Below, in pieces: positions 21,975-33,478 of a stretch of DNA of 64,000 nt (position 1 is the first letter of the stretch; every line of letters starts with the position of its first letter). Below the pieces are notes generated by a model, which saw nothing but the letters and a program-made list of their open reading frames with translations, made no database searches and had not been told where the DNA came from. Origin of the DNA: Symsagittifera roscoffensis (lineage: Eukaryota; Xenacoelomorpha; Acoela; Convolutidae); contig NC_087068.1 of NCBI RefSeq assembly GCF_963678635.1, forward strand, positions 16,495,872 to 16,559,871, in the 5' to 3' direction. A program made the translations under genes and the position numbers.

Positions 21975-23300
21975 GTGTTTGCCAAAAACGAATCGACTAA
22001 AGGTCAACCTGATCTTTCAGTGAGCGAAATGAGATTGAGGAGCGAGAAAAACCTCGATGGCGATCAAAGGCAGAGCGCCGAAACCGGAACCGCAAGCGAA
22101 ACACTTGTGGACCCCTTTGACGAGGAAGAACAGACACTCATTCGACCCGACTTTGAGCCGAGCGAGGACCTCGAGCGGGAGGAAGTCGAGAGGACGGAGG
22201 AGACCTCGGAGCGTTCCGAGATCGAGCCGCGAGAGGAAGTCCTATTCAAGGGAATGTCCAAATCGGAGACCAAGAGTCACAGGTGGAGGGGAGAATACTC
22301 ACATTCGGCTAGTACCCACTCATCCCTGGCCAAGCAGAGCAACAATGCAATGATGTCGAGTATAAGCCCGAGTGAAGAACAACCGGGTTCGAAGGCCAAG
22401 AAGAGTTGGAAGTCATTGTACGACGAGCGCATGGCGTCACTACCAACTGTAGGACTAACTTCCAGTTATGACTACCCGGAGACATCCCATCCGGATGTGA
22501 ATTTCACACCGTGCCCAAGGAACGAACGATAAGAACGGGAAGGCGTTATCAGCCTCACCGACCAGGCCCATGTCAGATGGGATAACGATGGGAGCGTCAT
22601 CAACCTTCGACAGATTAATGACGTCCATGAGCAAGCAAAAGGGCGGTGCGTCGTCAAGCACCAGGCTGCAGCCGCAGTTGACCTCATCTACTCTGGGACT
22701 AACCCCGTCATTTGGGGCCACTGGCGTCATAAGTGACATGTTCGCTGGCGTAATGAATGGTCTGGATGAACTGAGACGGGACATGACTAAAAGAATAGAT
22801 CAGATTGATGAGAGAGCTCACAAGGGTCAAGAGAATCTGAGAGATGAACTAACGCACGTGAAGTCGCAGGCGAGGGTTGATCAAGCTCAGTTGATTCGCA
22901 ACACCGATCAATGCCTGGCGGAGAGCCTGGCACAGGCAAGCAAGGAGTCATACGAAAGAGAGGCTAGGATGACCAGGGAGATCGAACGATTGTTGAACGA
23001 TCATGATAGTATCTACGCCCACACGATGACTAGCCTGGAGAAGAGGTTAGATGCAAAGTCTGACTTAATGATGCGGAAGCTTGACGCGATCCTGAATGGG
23101 AGTAGTTGGCAGGAGCATTCCAACCCAAGGGAGCGCTCACGCCATGCGAATGTTGGAGATGGTACGGGCAGCAAACGAACTACGAACCTAGAAACAAGGA
23201 GCGGCCAAGGGCAGCCCCGCAGAGGCCTGGCTGGACGAATCCAGTCCCGCCGGAGGCAGATGCCACCCCGGAGACAAGATTGCCAACCGTGCCACAAGTC
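21975..23300 (+). pseudogene. Element B gag, N-terminal charged and coiled-coil region
   Basis: The translation is rich in Glu, Ser and Arg. It has a long heptad-like charged helix around 22770-23080 (IDQIDERAHKGQENLRDEL and following). It is colinear in place, though weakly in sequence, with 60670-61904 of element C. It probably corresponds to a matrix-like, self-associating part of Gag. The first ATG at 21975 follows the leader. Part of a broken element. Confidence 0.6.
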
Positions 23301-23329
23301 AGTTCAGTACCGGATCTGACTACAGTCTC

Positions 23330-24970
23330 ACAAGACACAACGATGTATGCCTCGATGTTTGAGCCTCTGAACAGATCTCTTGAAACATTCATCACCAAGC
23401 TCTCGAAGTCAACAGAGAGAGGAGAGAGGTCAAGGAGGACACTGAAAAAGCCGAAGTCATATAAAGACGAGTCAGACGGCTGCATTGATACTTGGATAGA
23501 GGTGATGAAGTTACACTTTGAGGAAGAGAATTTCTCCAAGAAACAAGAGTGCAGCGCGCTGACGAGCAACCTGGAGGGTACTGCATTAAGTTGTGTTATG
23601 GCGAAAAGAGCCAATGAGAGAGACAGCGCTCGCAAGATATTCGACATCCTGCTGAATCGTTTCGGCTCTGGAGTACAAGGGCACCAGGCTATGGTGAAGT
23701 TCGAGAAGAGGCGTCAAAGCGATGAAGAATCAATAGATAAATTCTTGGACGACCTTGAATTGCTCAGGAGGAAAAGCAAACCGGATGAGAGAATATCCGA
23801 GCGAAACTTGGCGATTGCTTCGAAGTTTATGGATGGAGTAAGGAGTGAGGAGTTGAAGACGATGTTGATAACTCACTTCACCCTGTCGCTTGACCAGGTA
23901 CCCACGCCTGACGACTTGCGTATGAAGTCACGCGAGTATTTACTCATAAAACCGAGGGCGCAAAACCGTTACAGCAATTATGGCAACTATAGCGGGACAA
24001 ACACTAGTGCGAATTCCAGTTGGTACAAACCTCGCGATGACATGGATAAGAGGAGGTCGTGTGCGAATTGTGGTTCGATGGACCATCACGTTTCTGCGTG
24101 TTCTGCATACAAACAGAACATGAAGGCCATAGGCTACTTTCTCGAGGACGCCGACGCGACCGACGAGGATCATGAAGAGTATGTCAGAGGGCTCATCATG
24201 AAATATGGTCCGAGGTGTTTCTTCTGTAATTTGGAGGGACACTTCAAGTCGGATTGTACTCAATTTTGGGACGCAGTAGCGGACGCGAAACATCCCCGCC
24301 ACGAAGAGGCGCTTTCGGGTGTCAAAGCCAGTCGAGCACGTCTGATGAACGAGGCTGAATCCCGGAGAAAGGAGACGACACCGAGCACCTTTACGAACAA
24401 AAAGTTTGGACATGGCCTGACGAGGTGGTAGCCTCGAACCTCGAAGCAGAGTCGTCTAGCCCACTCAAGGTGGATTACGGCCTGGCGGCAAGGACAGCGC
24501 TGCAGAATGTCAAACATGACCTAGCCACGAAAGAAGTGGAGCAATGGGTAAGGTCGGAGCTGGAGAGCACAGATCTTCGGGAAAGTTTTAATGTTCTGGG
24601 TAAAACGACAAAAGTAGAAGACAAAAAGGAACCCGAGAAACAGGGACTAAAACTGAACGTTATATCTGGTAAGACTTTCGGCATGACGAAGGCGGGGACC
24701 AAAATAATGTCCATCATCTCAGTCGCAGGGCACCAGCTGGTCAAGAACTTGAGTGAACCATCCGAGATTACACTAGTCCACCTGGACATCTATGCCGACT
24801 ACCTGAAGGAGAAGGATCCCAAACTGGACTCCAGGGCAGTGCGAGCGCTGCTCACATCGGGGAGGTCCGAGACTGATGAAAGTGGACGGACATTATATCG
24901 ATGTCCATGGCCCTTACCCGATCCTGATGAATGTGGATGGCATCAATATCTACACGAAAGCTCACATAAC
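23330..24970 (+). pseudogene. Element B gag, capsid-like domain and zinc knuckles
   Basis: The capsid-like (retrotransposon Gag) domain includes DGCIDTWIEVMKLHF, LEGTALSCV, ILLNRFGSG, HQAMVKFEKRRQ and SIDKFLDDLELLRR. Two CCHC zinc knuckles of form CX2CX4HX4C follow: CANCGSMDHHVSAC at 24060-24101 and CFFCNLEGHFKSDC at 24216-24257. Gag assembles the particle and the knuckles bind element RNA. A conserved tail of about 230 codons runs to the protease. It is closely matched by element C at 59001-60713. Part of a broken element. Confidence 0.88.
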
Positions 24971-25059
24971 TGATGCGAACGATCAGATTGGCCGGATATA
25001 CATTGGTCAAGAGGAGCTGAAGGTTAGACGAATCGGACACAACGCGATGCTCGAACAAG

Positions 25060-25878
25060 ATGCATATTGGTTGTGAGGCCGATCTGGCCGCACACGTTCT
25101 GGACGTGCAAGACAGACAACTTTCAGTAAAGGGACTGCTAGACACGGGAGCAGTGGTTAGTGTCATGCCAGTCAAAACTTGGACTGACATGGGTTTCGAA
25201 AGGTCGGATCTCATACCGACAAACATCAGGTTGGCAGCTGCCAATCAGGGAGCGATCTATGTCACCGGACGAACCCCGATCATTTCACTGCAGCTCGGAG
25301 GAAGACATCTTTGGATGAGCTTCCTAGTAGTAGAGAATTTGGACGAATCCGACCAGTTCATCTTAGGAAGGGATTTCGTTCGCAACTTTGACGTCACGAT
25401 CGATCTCAATGACGGATTGATTAGGATCAAGGATCCTGAGAGAAAGTATGAAAAAAGACCCCTTAATAAGATCTTAATTAATCAGGCCAAGGTGCCGATT
25501 TTTCTGGATCGAAAAGTTAGATTAAAACCAAACCAAGCCGTAGTAGCGACGTTTAGGATGAGGAACCTGAATGAACTCAGCAATGACAGACAGGTGTGTC
25601 TGGTACCAAATCCAAACAGTAAAAGCTCGGCTATTTTAGGAAGAAGCTTCTCACTCACTCAGAGCGGACTGTGTGTGAGTGTGTTATTGAACACAGAAGC
25701 AACAACAGTGACAATACAGAGGGGAAAGAAACTTGGCTACGCTTTGCCTCTGAACACAGACTTTCAGAGTGTGGAGAACTTGAAAAAGTTTGATGTAACT
25801 AAATGTCCATTGCATGCGAACCAAGAATGTATAATGAAAAGAGTGAATGAATTGAAATCTTCAATGAAATTGTTTTAA
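25060..25878 (+). CDS. Element B protease region of pol
   Basis: The protein contains LLDTGAVVSVMP (DTG at 25141-25149), a strand with GRTPIISLQLG, and QFILGRDFVRNFDV, the hallmarks of a retropepsin. A segment with VCLVPNPNSKSSAILGRSFS then leads toward RT and is shared with elements A and C. The start overlaps the end of the gag region in another frame, the usual gag-pol layout. Part of a broken element. Confidence 0.82.
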   Translation: MHIGCEADLAAHVLDVQDRQLSVKGLLDTGAVVSVMPVKTWTDMGFERSDLIPTNIRLAAANQGAIYVTGRTPIISLQLGGRHLWMSFLVVENLDESDQFILGRDFVRNFDVTIDLNDGLIRIKDPERKYEKRPLNKILINQAKVPIFLDRKVRLKPNQAVVATFRMRNLNELSNDRQVCLVPNPNSKSSAILGRSFSLTQSGLCVSVLLNTEATTVTIQRGKKLGYALPLNTDFQSVENLKKFDVTKCPLHANQECIMKRVNELKSSMKLF

Positions 25879-26089
25879 ATGAAGTCGGAAACAGATGATG
25901 GGCTGTCTAGTTGTTCCAACTTCCCTGAGAGACCGACGGAGGCAGAGTTAGCAGTGAATAAACCTGTCCTACCTGAAATAGAACATCTGAAGGGTAAAAT
26001 ATCAGACAAGGAACTAGATTCGCTCATGGCGGTGCTAAATCGGAACGCAGACGTTTTTTTCGAAACATAAGGCTGACATAGGTTTTTGC

Positions 26090-27500
26090 AATTTTGTAGA
26101 GCACGAGATTGAGATAGAAGAGGGCTCGGTACCTCATAGGGAAGGGGCGAGAAGAATGACCCCAAACAAGTCAGAAGCGTGTAGGAAGGAAATCGAGATG
26201 TTAATGGAGTACGACATGATCGAGCCGTCGAAGTCCCCATGGGCTTGTGGCGTGGTCATGGCGAAAAAGAAAGGGGGACAACTCAGATTTTGTTGTGATT
26301 TCCGTTATCTGAACGCAGTGACTATAAAGGACGCATACCCGATTCCCCGCATCAATGAGAGCCTATCCAAGCTGGGAGACGCGAAGTTCTTCACGACGTT
26401 GGATTTGGGCTCTGCATTCTGGCAAGTGCCACTCAGAAAGCAAGATCGAGAGAAAACAGGCTTCGCGTGTGAGCTGGGACTGTTCCAGTGGAAGAGGATG
26501 CCATTCGGATTGTGCAACGCGACGGCCACATTCCAGCGACTGATGGCCCAGGCACTCACGAGCGTCACTAAGAAATACGGGAATCTCATCATGTGTTATG
26601 TCGATGATGTCGTGATTGCAACACCAACCTTAGAAGACCACATAGAGAGGTTGGAGGAGGTGTTGTCTTGCATGAAGCAGGCGGGTCTGAAATGCAAACC
26701 CTCTAAGTGTGAAATCCTCAGGGATTCCATAAAGTATCTGGGCCGCCTGGTTGACAAACATGGAGTGAGACCAGATCCCGAAGCGGTTGAAGCGGTGCTG
26801 ACCTGGAAGGCACCTAAAACAGATACCAAGTTGATGAGTTTTCTGGGATTCGCAAATTATTATCGAGAGTTCATCAAGGGGTATGCTGACAAAATATACC
26901 CCATGCAGAGGTTGATGAGAAACAAGGGCAAAAAGTTCACCTGGACTGATGAGGCACAAGTTTCATTTGAAAACATCAAACGTGAACTTTGCGAGGCACC
27001 GGTCCTCGGCATGCCAACAGAGAAGGGGATGTTCGTGCTGGACACGGATGCATCAGTGGTTGCGATATCGGGCATACTTCACCAGGAGCAGGAGTGGAAC
27101 GGGAGAACGGTTCTTCGTCCGATAGCCTACGGGAGTAAAGTCCTGAGTGATACTGAAATGAAGTACGGCGCACCAAAAGCGGAGATGTTTGCGGTGATCA
27201 CTTTCGTGGAAAAATACAGGGCCTACTTGGGGAGTGCTCCCTTCAAGTTACGTGTGGATAACCGTGCCCTTGCCTGGCTGAAAACCTATTCGATGGACCA
27301 AAGCTATATTGGTCGTTGGATCGTGCGCCTGGATGGATACCACATGGTCATAGAGCACCGTACTCGTGACAAACACCAGAACGCAGATAGCCTCAGTAAA
27401 AAGACAGAATTTTATGAGCGCCTCGAGGAGAGACAGGCTAACCAATCAGAGATCAAAGACGGGTTTTCCTTTCTGGACAAAGAAACCTACGACAAGCTGC
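26090..27500 (+). pseudogene. Element B reverse transcriptase and RNase H
   Basis: RT blocks: FCCDFRYLNAV near 26290, TTLDLGSAFWQVPL near 26395, FQWKRMPFGLCNATATFQRLM near 26480, YVDD at 26597-26608, KYLGRLVDKHGVRPD near 26730 and FLGFANYYREFIKGY near 26840. RNase H: VLDTDASVVAISGIL near 27040, AYGSKVLSDTEMKYGAPKAE near 27125, VDNRALAWLKTY near 27255. It is highly similar to elements A and C, and RT is the best conserved part of the family. Part of a broken element. Confidence 0.93.
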
Positions 27501-28620
27501 CACTTACTAGGTGGTTAGACAAGTCAGGACATCCTATACCTGGACACCCTGACCTTCCAGTGGAGACGGCCGCGGAGATAAAGCTTTTAGCTAGAGGTGA
27601 GCCCATTCCGTTGGATCTGCTAGTCCGATCCAACTTTGTACAGCAAGAACTAACCAGGCTGGGTATAAACAGCATGGCTCTATTGAACAGGACGGTGAAC
27701 GTGGCGCCAGACGTCATGGGAAAACTCCGTGACTTGTTGGACAGGGAAGTGGATAGGCATGATCGTGAATGGATGGAGACCATGCAGCGGTTGACTGTCA
27801 CCGAGAGAACAGAGAAGAGGTCAGTGTCCATTCGCAGCCGAGGCGTTGAACGGGATTGCAGGTCGATTGTCAACCAGCTGGTGAGCTCGATGCCGAAGGA
27901 GGTCTTGTTGAGAACTTCGTTCACTGAATATGGAACACTGAATCAGAACCAAACTACTGAGGAAGTCAGGATCAGGTCGAAATCTAGCTTCACGAGGAGA
28001 GTGCACTTCACGGATGCAAAAGAGGAATACGAGCCGAGCCCAGATTGTTCTTCCGTGGACGAGGCAATGTCCGGGGAGTCTGATACCTTCGAGCCAGTCA
28101 AGGACGACTCGTCTGAGGAGTCGGACACCTTTGAGCCCGTGCAGGACGACTTGTCCGGGGAGAGGTTGACTAGACCACCTAGGGGCAGAATTTTGTCCGG
28201 GGAGTCGGGTTCAAAGCGACCGATGGACAGAGTTTTGTCCGGGGAGTCGAGAAACATCTCAGACAACTTGGAGTATGATGTTGGAGAATCAGTCGACTCA
28301 AGTGTTGACTCGAGACCCCAGTCCTGGGACAACACGTCTGAAACAACTTCCAATTCCGATATATCAGAGATCGCAATCCACTCCTTATTGGTAGACTGGA
28401 AGCAGCGTGGGCTGGACCGAGAAACACATCAGGATCCGGACAGGGACAGATACACCTCAGATGAAGAGGGCACTGTGGTAGATAATGCCGCAGACGAGCT
28501 CGAGCTGATATCAGTTTCGAAACGCCCAACCAGATTGCTGCCACATGGTACGGTCGTCCGTACCAGTCTGGAACCATCTGTGCAGGAAGCGACGCCTTTG
28601 AAAAAGATATGGTGTGTCAA
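27500..28620 (+). other. Element B RNase H-integrase linker with repeated PPT-like motif
   Basis: It encodes a hydrophilic linker with a Ser/Asp/Glu-rich section at 28020-28330. That section is built partly from the repeating PPT-like word: TGTCCGGGGAGTC at about 28069, TTGTCCGGGGAGA at 28151, and TTTTGTCCGGGGAGTC at 28191 and 28233, with a degenerate copy near 28107. No enzyme domain was seen. Confidence 0.7.
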
Positions 28621-30000
28621 GTTGATGGACGATGCTCATGATCCGGAGATAATGAGTGGGCAAATGAACGTGGTGAAGACGTATTTGAAAGCCAGGTACA
28701 GGCTGTCGGATCTCCTAAGGGCTCAACGAAATGATAGAATGACGAGCAGTCTGAAGAGATGGATCGAGAATGGAGCACCTGACAAGGGAGATTTGGAAGA
28801 AGACAGCTACAAAATCCTGAAGCAATTCTACCTGAAGCGAAACGACTTGTTGTACCTGAACAAGGACGGAATCGTAGCCTGCAAACGGAAAGAGGAGGAC
28901 AAGGTCCTCTATAAATACAATTCAATAGTGTTACCACAGTTGTACCAGACCGAATTGCTCTTTCGCTCACATGATCAGATGGGCCATCAAGGCTTGGACA
29001 AAGTGTATAACAGGATACAGAAACGATTCGAATGGCCGGGATTGAAGAAGGCTTGTGAGAAGTGGATCGCAGCATGCCTGTCATGTCAGCAGGCGAAGGA
29101 TCCCAGGAAGCTGAGGTTCCCCCTACAGTCAATATAGTCGTCAGGTTTCAACGAAGTGGTGCAAATTGATCATCAGAAAATCTGTATGACAGCAACGGGC
29201 TATAATCAGGTGCTGGTAATGATCGACCATTTTACGAAGTATGCGGAGGCAGCACCCTGCATGACAGCATCGGCGGAAGAAACATGCGATCATTTGATAA
29301 ATGTGTGGATAGCGAGGCATGGCTGCCCCATCACGTTCCAATCGGACAATGGCAAAGCATTCGTGGGCGATCTCACGAAGGAGTTGATGAAAAGGTCGCA
29401 GGTAGCGCAGGCCCACTCGACCACTTATCACCCGCAAACGAATGGCCTAGTCGAGAGGCAAAATCGCACACTGGTATCCATGCTGAGAGTCTATTGCTCG
29501 CGTTACATGGATGACTGGGACAAGCACTTGCCGCAAGTGATGGGTGCTTACAACAGCACGGAGCATTCCACCACGGGAATAAGTCCGCACATGATGTTAA
29601 CGGGTAATGAAAAAGCGCTCCCGTTGACGTTTTTCTACCCTGAATATGAGGGGAAGAGGACAGCACCGCAAACGTCCGTGCGGGATGTTATTAGAAGACA
29701 GCAGGACCTCAATGACTTATGCAGGAGGAATACGCAACAGGCGCAGATTAGACAAAGAAGGAGGTTTGACAAAAGGACAGCTGATGCGAAGGCCTACTCA
29801 GTTGGCGACTACGTCTGGGTGTTCCAGGAAGTGGTTCCACCAAAAGGAACCAAGAAATTATTAAAGAAATGGCGTGGTCCATTTCAGATAACAGAGGTGC
29901 ACCAAGGAGGTCGTTTTTATCGATTGAGCACTGGAAGAGCAGCTCATTACGAAAATATCAAACCACACAATGCCTCATCAGAGGATTGGTGCATCCCAGC
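28620..30000 (+). pseudogene. Element B integrase
   Basis: The HHCC module is HDQMGHQGLDKVYNRI with CLSCQQ (about 28970-29095). The catalytic core has Asp in VQIDHQ (near 29168), Asp in QSDNGKAF (near 29345) and Glu in GLVERQNRTL (near 29455), giving D-D35-E. The C-terminal GPF module is KKWRGPFQITEVHQGG near 29865. Closest relatives visible here are elements A and C. Part of a broken element. Confidence 0.92.
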
Positions 30001-30800
30001 GGACATGCAAGAGGGAGACTATTTGATAGTGGATCCTGCTTGTGAAGTGAATGAAAGGGGTACTCGCGACAAGAACGACGGGAATGAGGTGGTGGACGAT
30101 TGCGATCTACCACTGGATCTCGAGTTGACCGAGCGAGTAGAGGTGGACGATGAAACTCTACCTTATGCCGAAGAAGACTGGGACTGCCCGGAACAAACCG
30201 AAATTGACAAACGAATACAGCCTGACTTTCCTCTCACTATGGAAACACGCCAAAGCAAGAGAGGAAAAAACCAGAAGAAATACAATCCGTACGGCGAAGA
30301 CTTCGTTGTAGACAGGATAGTAGTAAGTGATGTCATAGACTCGCTGGTGGGACTGGACGAAGTGGCGATGCTAGAAGAAATCGACCTTGTGAACGATATG
30401 GATCAAGATTGGATCGACGATCGATCAGAACCGGAAGTGGAGTTCGAACCAGAAGCGGAACAGACTCATGAGCAGGAACTAACAAATTTGCGCGTGCTCG
30501 AATGGCTCCATGATCTGCCGACAGATCCAAAAGAGACGATCCTGACGATTCAGGACGTCGATAAAGACGGCGTCAAATACATCAGTCATGACAATACCGA
30601 GTCGAACTGGGTCGCCCCAGATGGTCCTCTACGTGTTCCACAATCCAACCTCGATCTCCTAGACTCTGGGCGATCGACGGGGACGTCGATGGATATTTTT
30701 GTCCGGGGAGTGGGGGTAGGACTTACCCACACCGAAAATCTGATAATAAAAAAATTGAAATCGGCAAGAGAAACCGGAGAACTAGAGACAGAGGGCGAGA
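30000..30800 (+). pseudogene. Element B acidic Pol tail
   Basis: It is Asp/Glu-rich, with DPACEVNERGTRDKNDGNE near 30035 and NLRVLEWL near 30485. It ends in MDIFVRGVGVGLTHTENLI, where the underlying DNA is the internal PPT-like tract at 30697-30721. The same order is seen in A and C. Confidence 0.65.
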
Positions 30801-31319
30801 ATGCTAAAAAAACCACCTTTTGGACGAATCTTTGAATCGTATTTTGATCTACCGAACCATTATTCGAACAATATCGTCATAACGGACAGCGATTTCATAC
30901 TCACGGAACGCACGTGCGCCATAGCGATAACCGCGGACGTAAGCTTCAAAACAGCACTAGCGGCTGACTTCAAAAGAGAGTATGAAAATATCGAGTTTTT
31001 GTGGAAGCAGAGGCCTGGTGTGGGAGGGATGATAGCGCTTCCCCCTGTTGCATCACAGATACCAGGGAAATATTTGTGTTTCCTGGTTACCAAGGCCACT
31101 GATAGGCAACACGTAGATCCAAAGAGCTTGGCATTGGCCTTGACTCGACTTAGGGAGTTTTTGGTTGAGAGAGGAGTGACCTCTCTCTCGTTGCCAGTAT
31201 ACGATCCTAATAGGGGAAAGCTACATCCGAGAGAGTTGTACGCACTTGTACATGTGATATTTTCAGAGACTGACATAGAAGTTTACTTACATAAAAAATA
31301 CTATCTGAGCATATGCTAA
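30801..31319 (+). CDS. Element B macrodomain-like domain
   Basis: About 170 codons colinear with element A at 5640-6158 and element C at 50965-51480. Blocks: ITDSDFILTERTCAIAITAD, TALAADFKREYENIEFLW, KYLCFLVTKATDRQHVDP, LALALTRLREFLVERGV, SLSLPVYDPNRGKL, ALVHVIFSETDIEVYLHKKY. The alternation of strands and helices and the LVTK-KPT-like and SLP blocks match the TARG1/OARD1 macrodomain pattern. Likely role, if the call is right: binding ADP-ribose or ADP-ribosylated host or element proteins, perhaps against host ADP-ribosylation defences. Confidence 0.6.
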   Translation: MLKKPPFGRIFESYFDLPNHYSNNIVITDSDFILTERTCAIAITADVSFKTALAADFKREYENIEFLWKQRPGVGGMIALPPVASQIPGKYLCFLVTKATDRQHVDPKSLALALTRLREFLVERGVTSLSLPVYDPNRGKLHPRELYALVHVIFSETDIEVYLHKKYYLSIC

Positions 31320-31792
31320 GAATTGCGCTCGACGATAAGTGGTTTTTATTAAGTTACTCGATAAGAATTAGAGTCAAGTTTTAGATTAGGTTAGGTTTTA
31401 GGTACAGTATTAGGGATTATGTTTTTATGTGATAGTGTAGGTGTGTGATGTTTATGTGTTCATGTTATGTTATTGTTATGATATGTTTTATGTCTGTGTC
31501 TTAAAAGACCTGGGGCACTCCAGGTCATCAAGGTGACAGCGCACATTCGTGCTACTCTGACAAAGGTAAAGGTGGACAATCCACCTTGGTGCTAAATTTT
31601 TAAATCAGAATTGAAAAAAAGAATTTCAATGGAGAGTTTCAAAGAATTGAATGATGTTGTATCCAAAAATGATGGTTCTAAGTCGCGACTTGTTTTTTAG
31701 ATCTTGATTGATCGAAGATTGTTTATTGAATCCATTGAATCGAAACAACACCAGAAGACACTACACGACAGCAAGAATCAACACGATAAGAA
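31320..31792 (+). other. Element B spacer between pol and module 2
   Basis: No coding region. It has a T/G-rich stretch with TTAGG and TTATG words at 31380-31500 and a splice-acceptor-like CTTGTTTTTTAG ending at 31700, about 92 nt before the module 2 start. Confidence 0.6.
31689..31700 (+). promoter_or_regulatory. Element B candidate 3' splice site upstream of module 2
   Basis: CTTGTTTTTTAG then ATCTTGATTGATC, matching in place and partly in sequence the sites at 6475-6486 (A) and 50674-50685 (C, minus strand). Confidence 0.5.
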
Positions 31793-33478
31793 ATGGGTGA
31801 CACGAATGAACTCATGGAAATCCTCTCAGCGAGTCTAGGAGCGACTCTAGACGAGATCTATCAGCGGCTGATCGATTGTGATTTCACACGAGAAGACCCG
31901 GGGTTGGCGATGTTTGTGGTCGCGCTCCTTAATGCACTAGGACGAGAGGGTCGAGGGAATCGCCCTACGGAAGTCGTGTTGATGTTGGCCTTCGGTGAGT
32001 CCGGGACCGCCGAGAGAGGCCGAAACCGACTGATGAGATGGAGGCGTGGGGAAATGTCTGGCCACGACCTGGCTCGTGAGCCAGGACTAGGTGAGCAGAG
32101 GGACCACCGGCTAGGTGAGATGCCCTTACCAGTCCAACCGGCGCAGCCACTCATCGGAGCGAAGAGACAACGTGATGGGCCAGGCCCGTCACATTCGGTC
32201 GACTCTCCTACAGCTGCTCCTCCTTTGAAGAAAGTGAGGGTGAGTGAGATAGAGATCCAGACGTCGGAGACGATCGAGACGCTGGAAAAGAAGGAGAAAG
32301 ATCAGAGCGAGCTGTGTGCCAAACTCCAGGAGTATAGGGCAATAGCTCGAGAAAGAGACGAATGGAAGAAGAAATACGAAGATCTCCAGGTGGCTTATAA
32401 GGAGGATGAAATCAAACACCTGAAGGAGCTGTATATGGCGAAGGTGAGCCAAGTGTCACCGGAAGTCCTGGCGAGCATGAGATCCTCGGAGGGATCCAAC
32501 GACACACGCCCCGGGACAACAGCTCAGGAGCTGTGTGTATCGAGAGGGACCGAGGTTCTGGATTTGCGTGCATCGAGAGAGCCCGAGGCTCCTCAGCAGA
32601 CACGACCGTCTGCTTCTAGTCAAAGGTTCACGATACCAGACCCTTCTGACACTTACCTCGCCCCTCAGTTCCAAGAATCGTTCAACCAAGTGGCCCGAGC
32701 GACAATGGAGGAGATCAACCGGACCACTGGACGGACATTGGGTAGGATCGTTCCTTCCCAGCGTCGTGATCAGTCATCAAATAGCTCGGAGCGAGCACCC
32801 CACACAATAGTGCCCTCGGGGACTGCGCATGGGAGAACCTATCAAAAGTCCCGCGTGGTAGATATCAGGAAGAACCTGATGACACGGCACCAGTTCACAC
32901 AAGTAGCTGCAGAGCATCCTCGAGCTTGCCTGAATGACATGAGCTGGAACCCCGCTACGAGCGACCAGGTGATTCCCCCAGGGAGTCGCCACCTGATCAT
33001 AGGAGACAGTTTGGTGAGGGATCTGAATGAGATCTTCGTCTATGGTCAGACAACCACCTTGTCCTTTGGAGGAGCTTCAGTGGCTCAGGTCATCAAGATG
33101 ATGGAGTTCCAAAGCGAAGATCACCTGGATACACTGGTGATAATGCTAGGAACTAATGACGTCTCGAGAGCCCCAGTGACCCCCGAGTGCAAGTGGGAGC
33201 CTCTGCTGGTATGCCTCCTGAATGAACTGAAGGAGAAGTACAGGCCCAGGTTTGTGGTGCTGTGCACGATACCACAAAACCCGCTGATGGGCATCACAGT
33301 GGCAGATTTCATGAACGGCAACGTGACACGGTGGAATGAAATGATCCGTAATCTGGTGAGAAACAACCCTGGCGAGTTGCGACTTCTGGATATCGAAAAC
33401 ACGCTGCGCATGATTGATCATGTTGCGCTTACCAAAGATGGGATACATTTCAACACCCAACGAGGGAACACTGGATGA
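31793..33478 (+). CDS. Element B module 2: coiled-coil plus SGNH/GDSL-type hydrolase
   Basis: 561 codons. The N-terminal helical block (LDEIYQRLIDCDF, RPTEVVLMLAFGE, GHDLAREPGLG) is shared with A and C. A coiled-coil-like segment around 32250-32430 follows. The SGNH domain shows LIIGDSLVRDL (Ser block, 33002-33010), LGTNDVSR (GxND block, about 33149-33160) and KDGIHF (DxxH block, 33437-33448). An Asn and Gly after block I (SFGGAS) fit block II. Predicted hydrolase of an ester bond, substrate unknown. Its end overlaps the start of module 3 by ATGA, an arrangement that favours coupled translation. Confidence 0.78.
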   Translation: MGDTNELMEILSASLGATLDEIYQRLIDCDFTREDPGLAMFVVALLNALGREGRGNRPTEVVLMLAFGESGTAERGRNRLMRWRRGEMSGHDLAREPGLGEQRDHRLGEMPLPVQPAQPLIGAKRQRDGPGPSHSVDSPTAAPPLKKVRVSEIEIQTSETIETLEKKEKDQSELCAKLQEYRAIARERDEWKKKYEDLQVAYKEDEIKHLKELYMAKVSQVSPEVLASMRSSEGSNDTRPGTTAQELCVSRGTEVLDLRASREPEAPQQTRPSASSQRFTIPDPSDTYLAPQFQESFNQVARATMEEINRTTGRTLGRIVPSQRRDQSSNSSERAPHTIVPSGTAHGRTYQKSRVVDIRKNLMTRHQFTQVAAEHPRACLNDMSWNPATSDQVIPPGSRHLIIGDSLVRDLNEIFVYGQTTTLSFGGASVAQVIKMMEFQSEDHLDTLVIMLGTNDVSRAPVTPECKWEPLLVCLLNELKEKYRPRFVVLCTIPQNPLMGITVADFMNGNVTRWNEMIRNLVRNNPGELRLLDIENTLRMIDHVALTKDGIHFNTQRGNTG

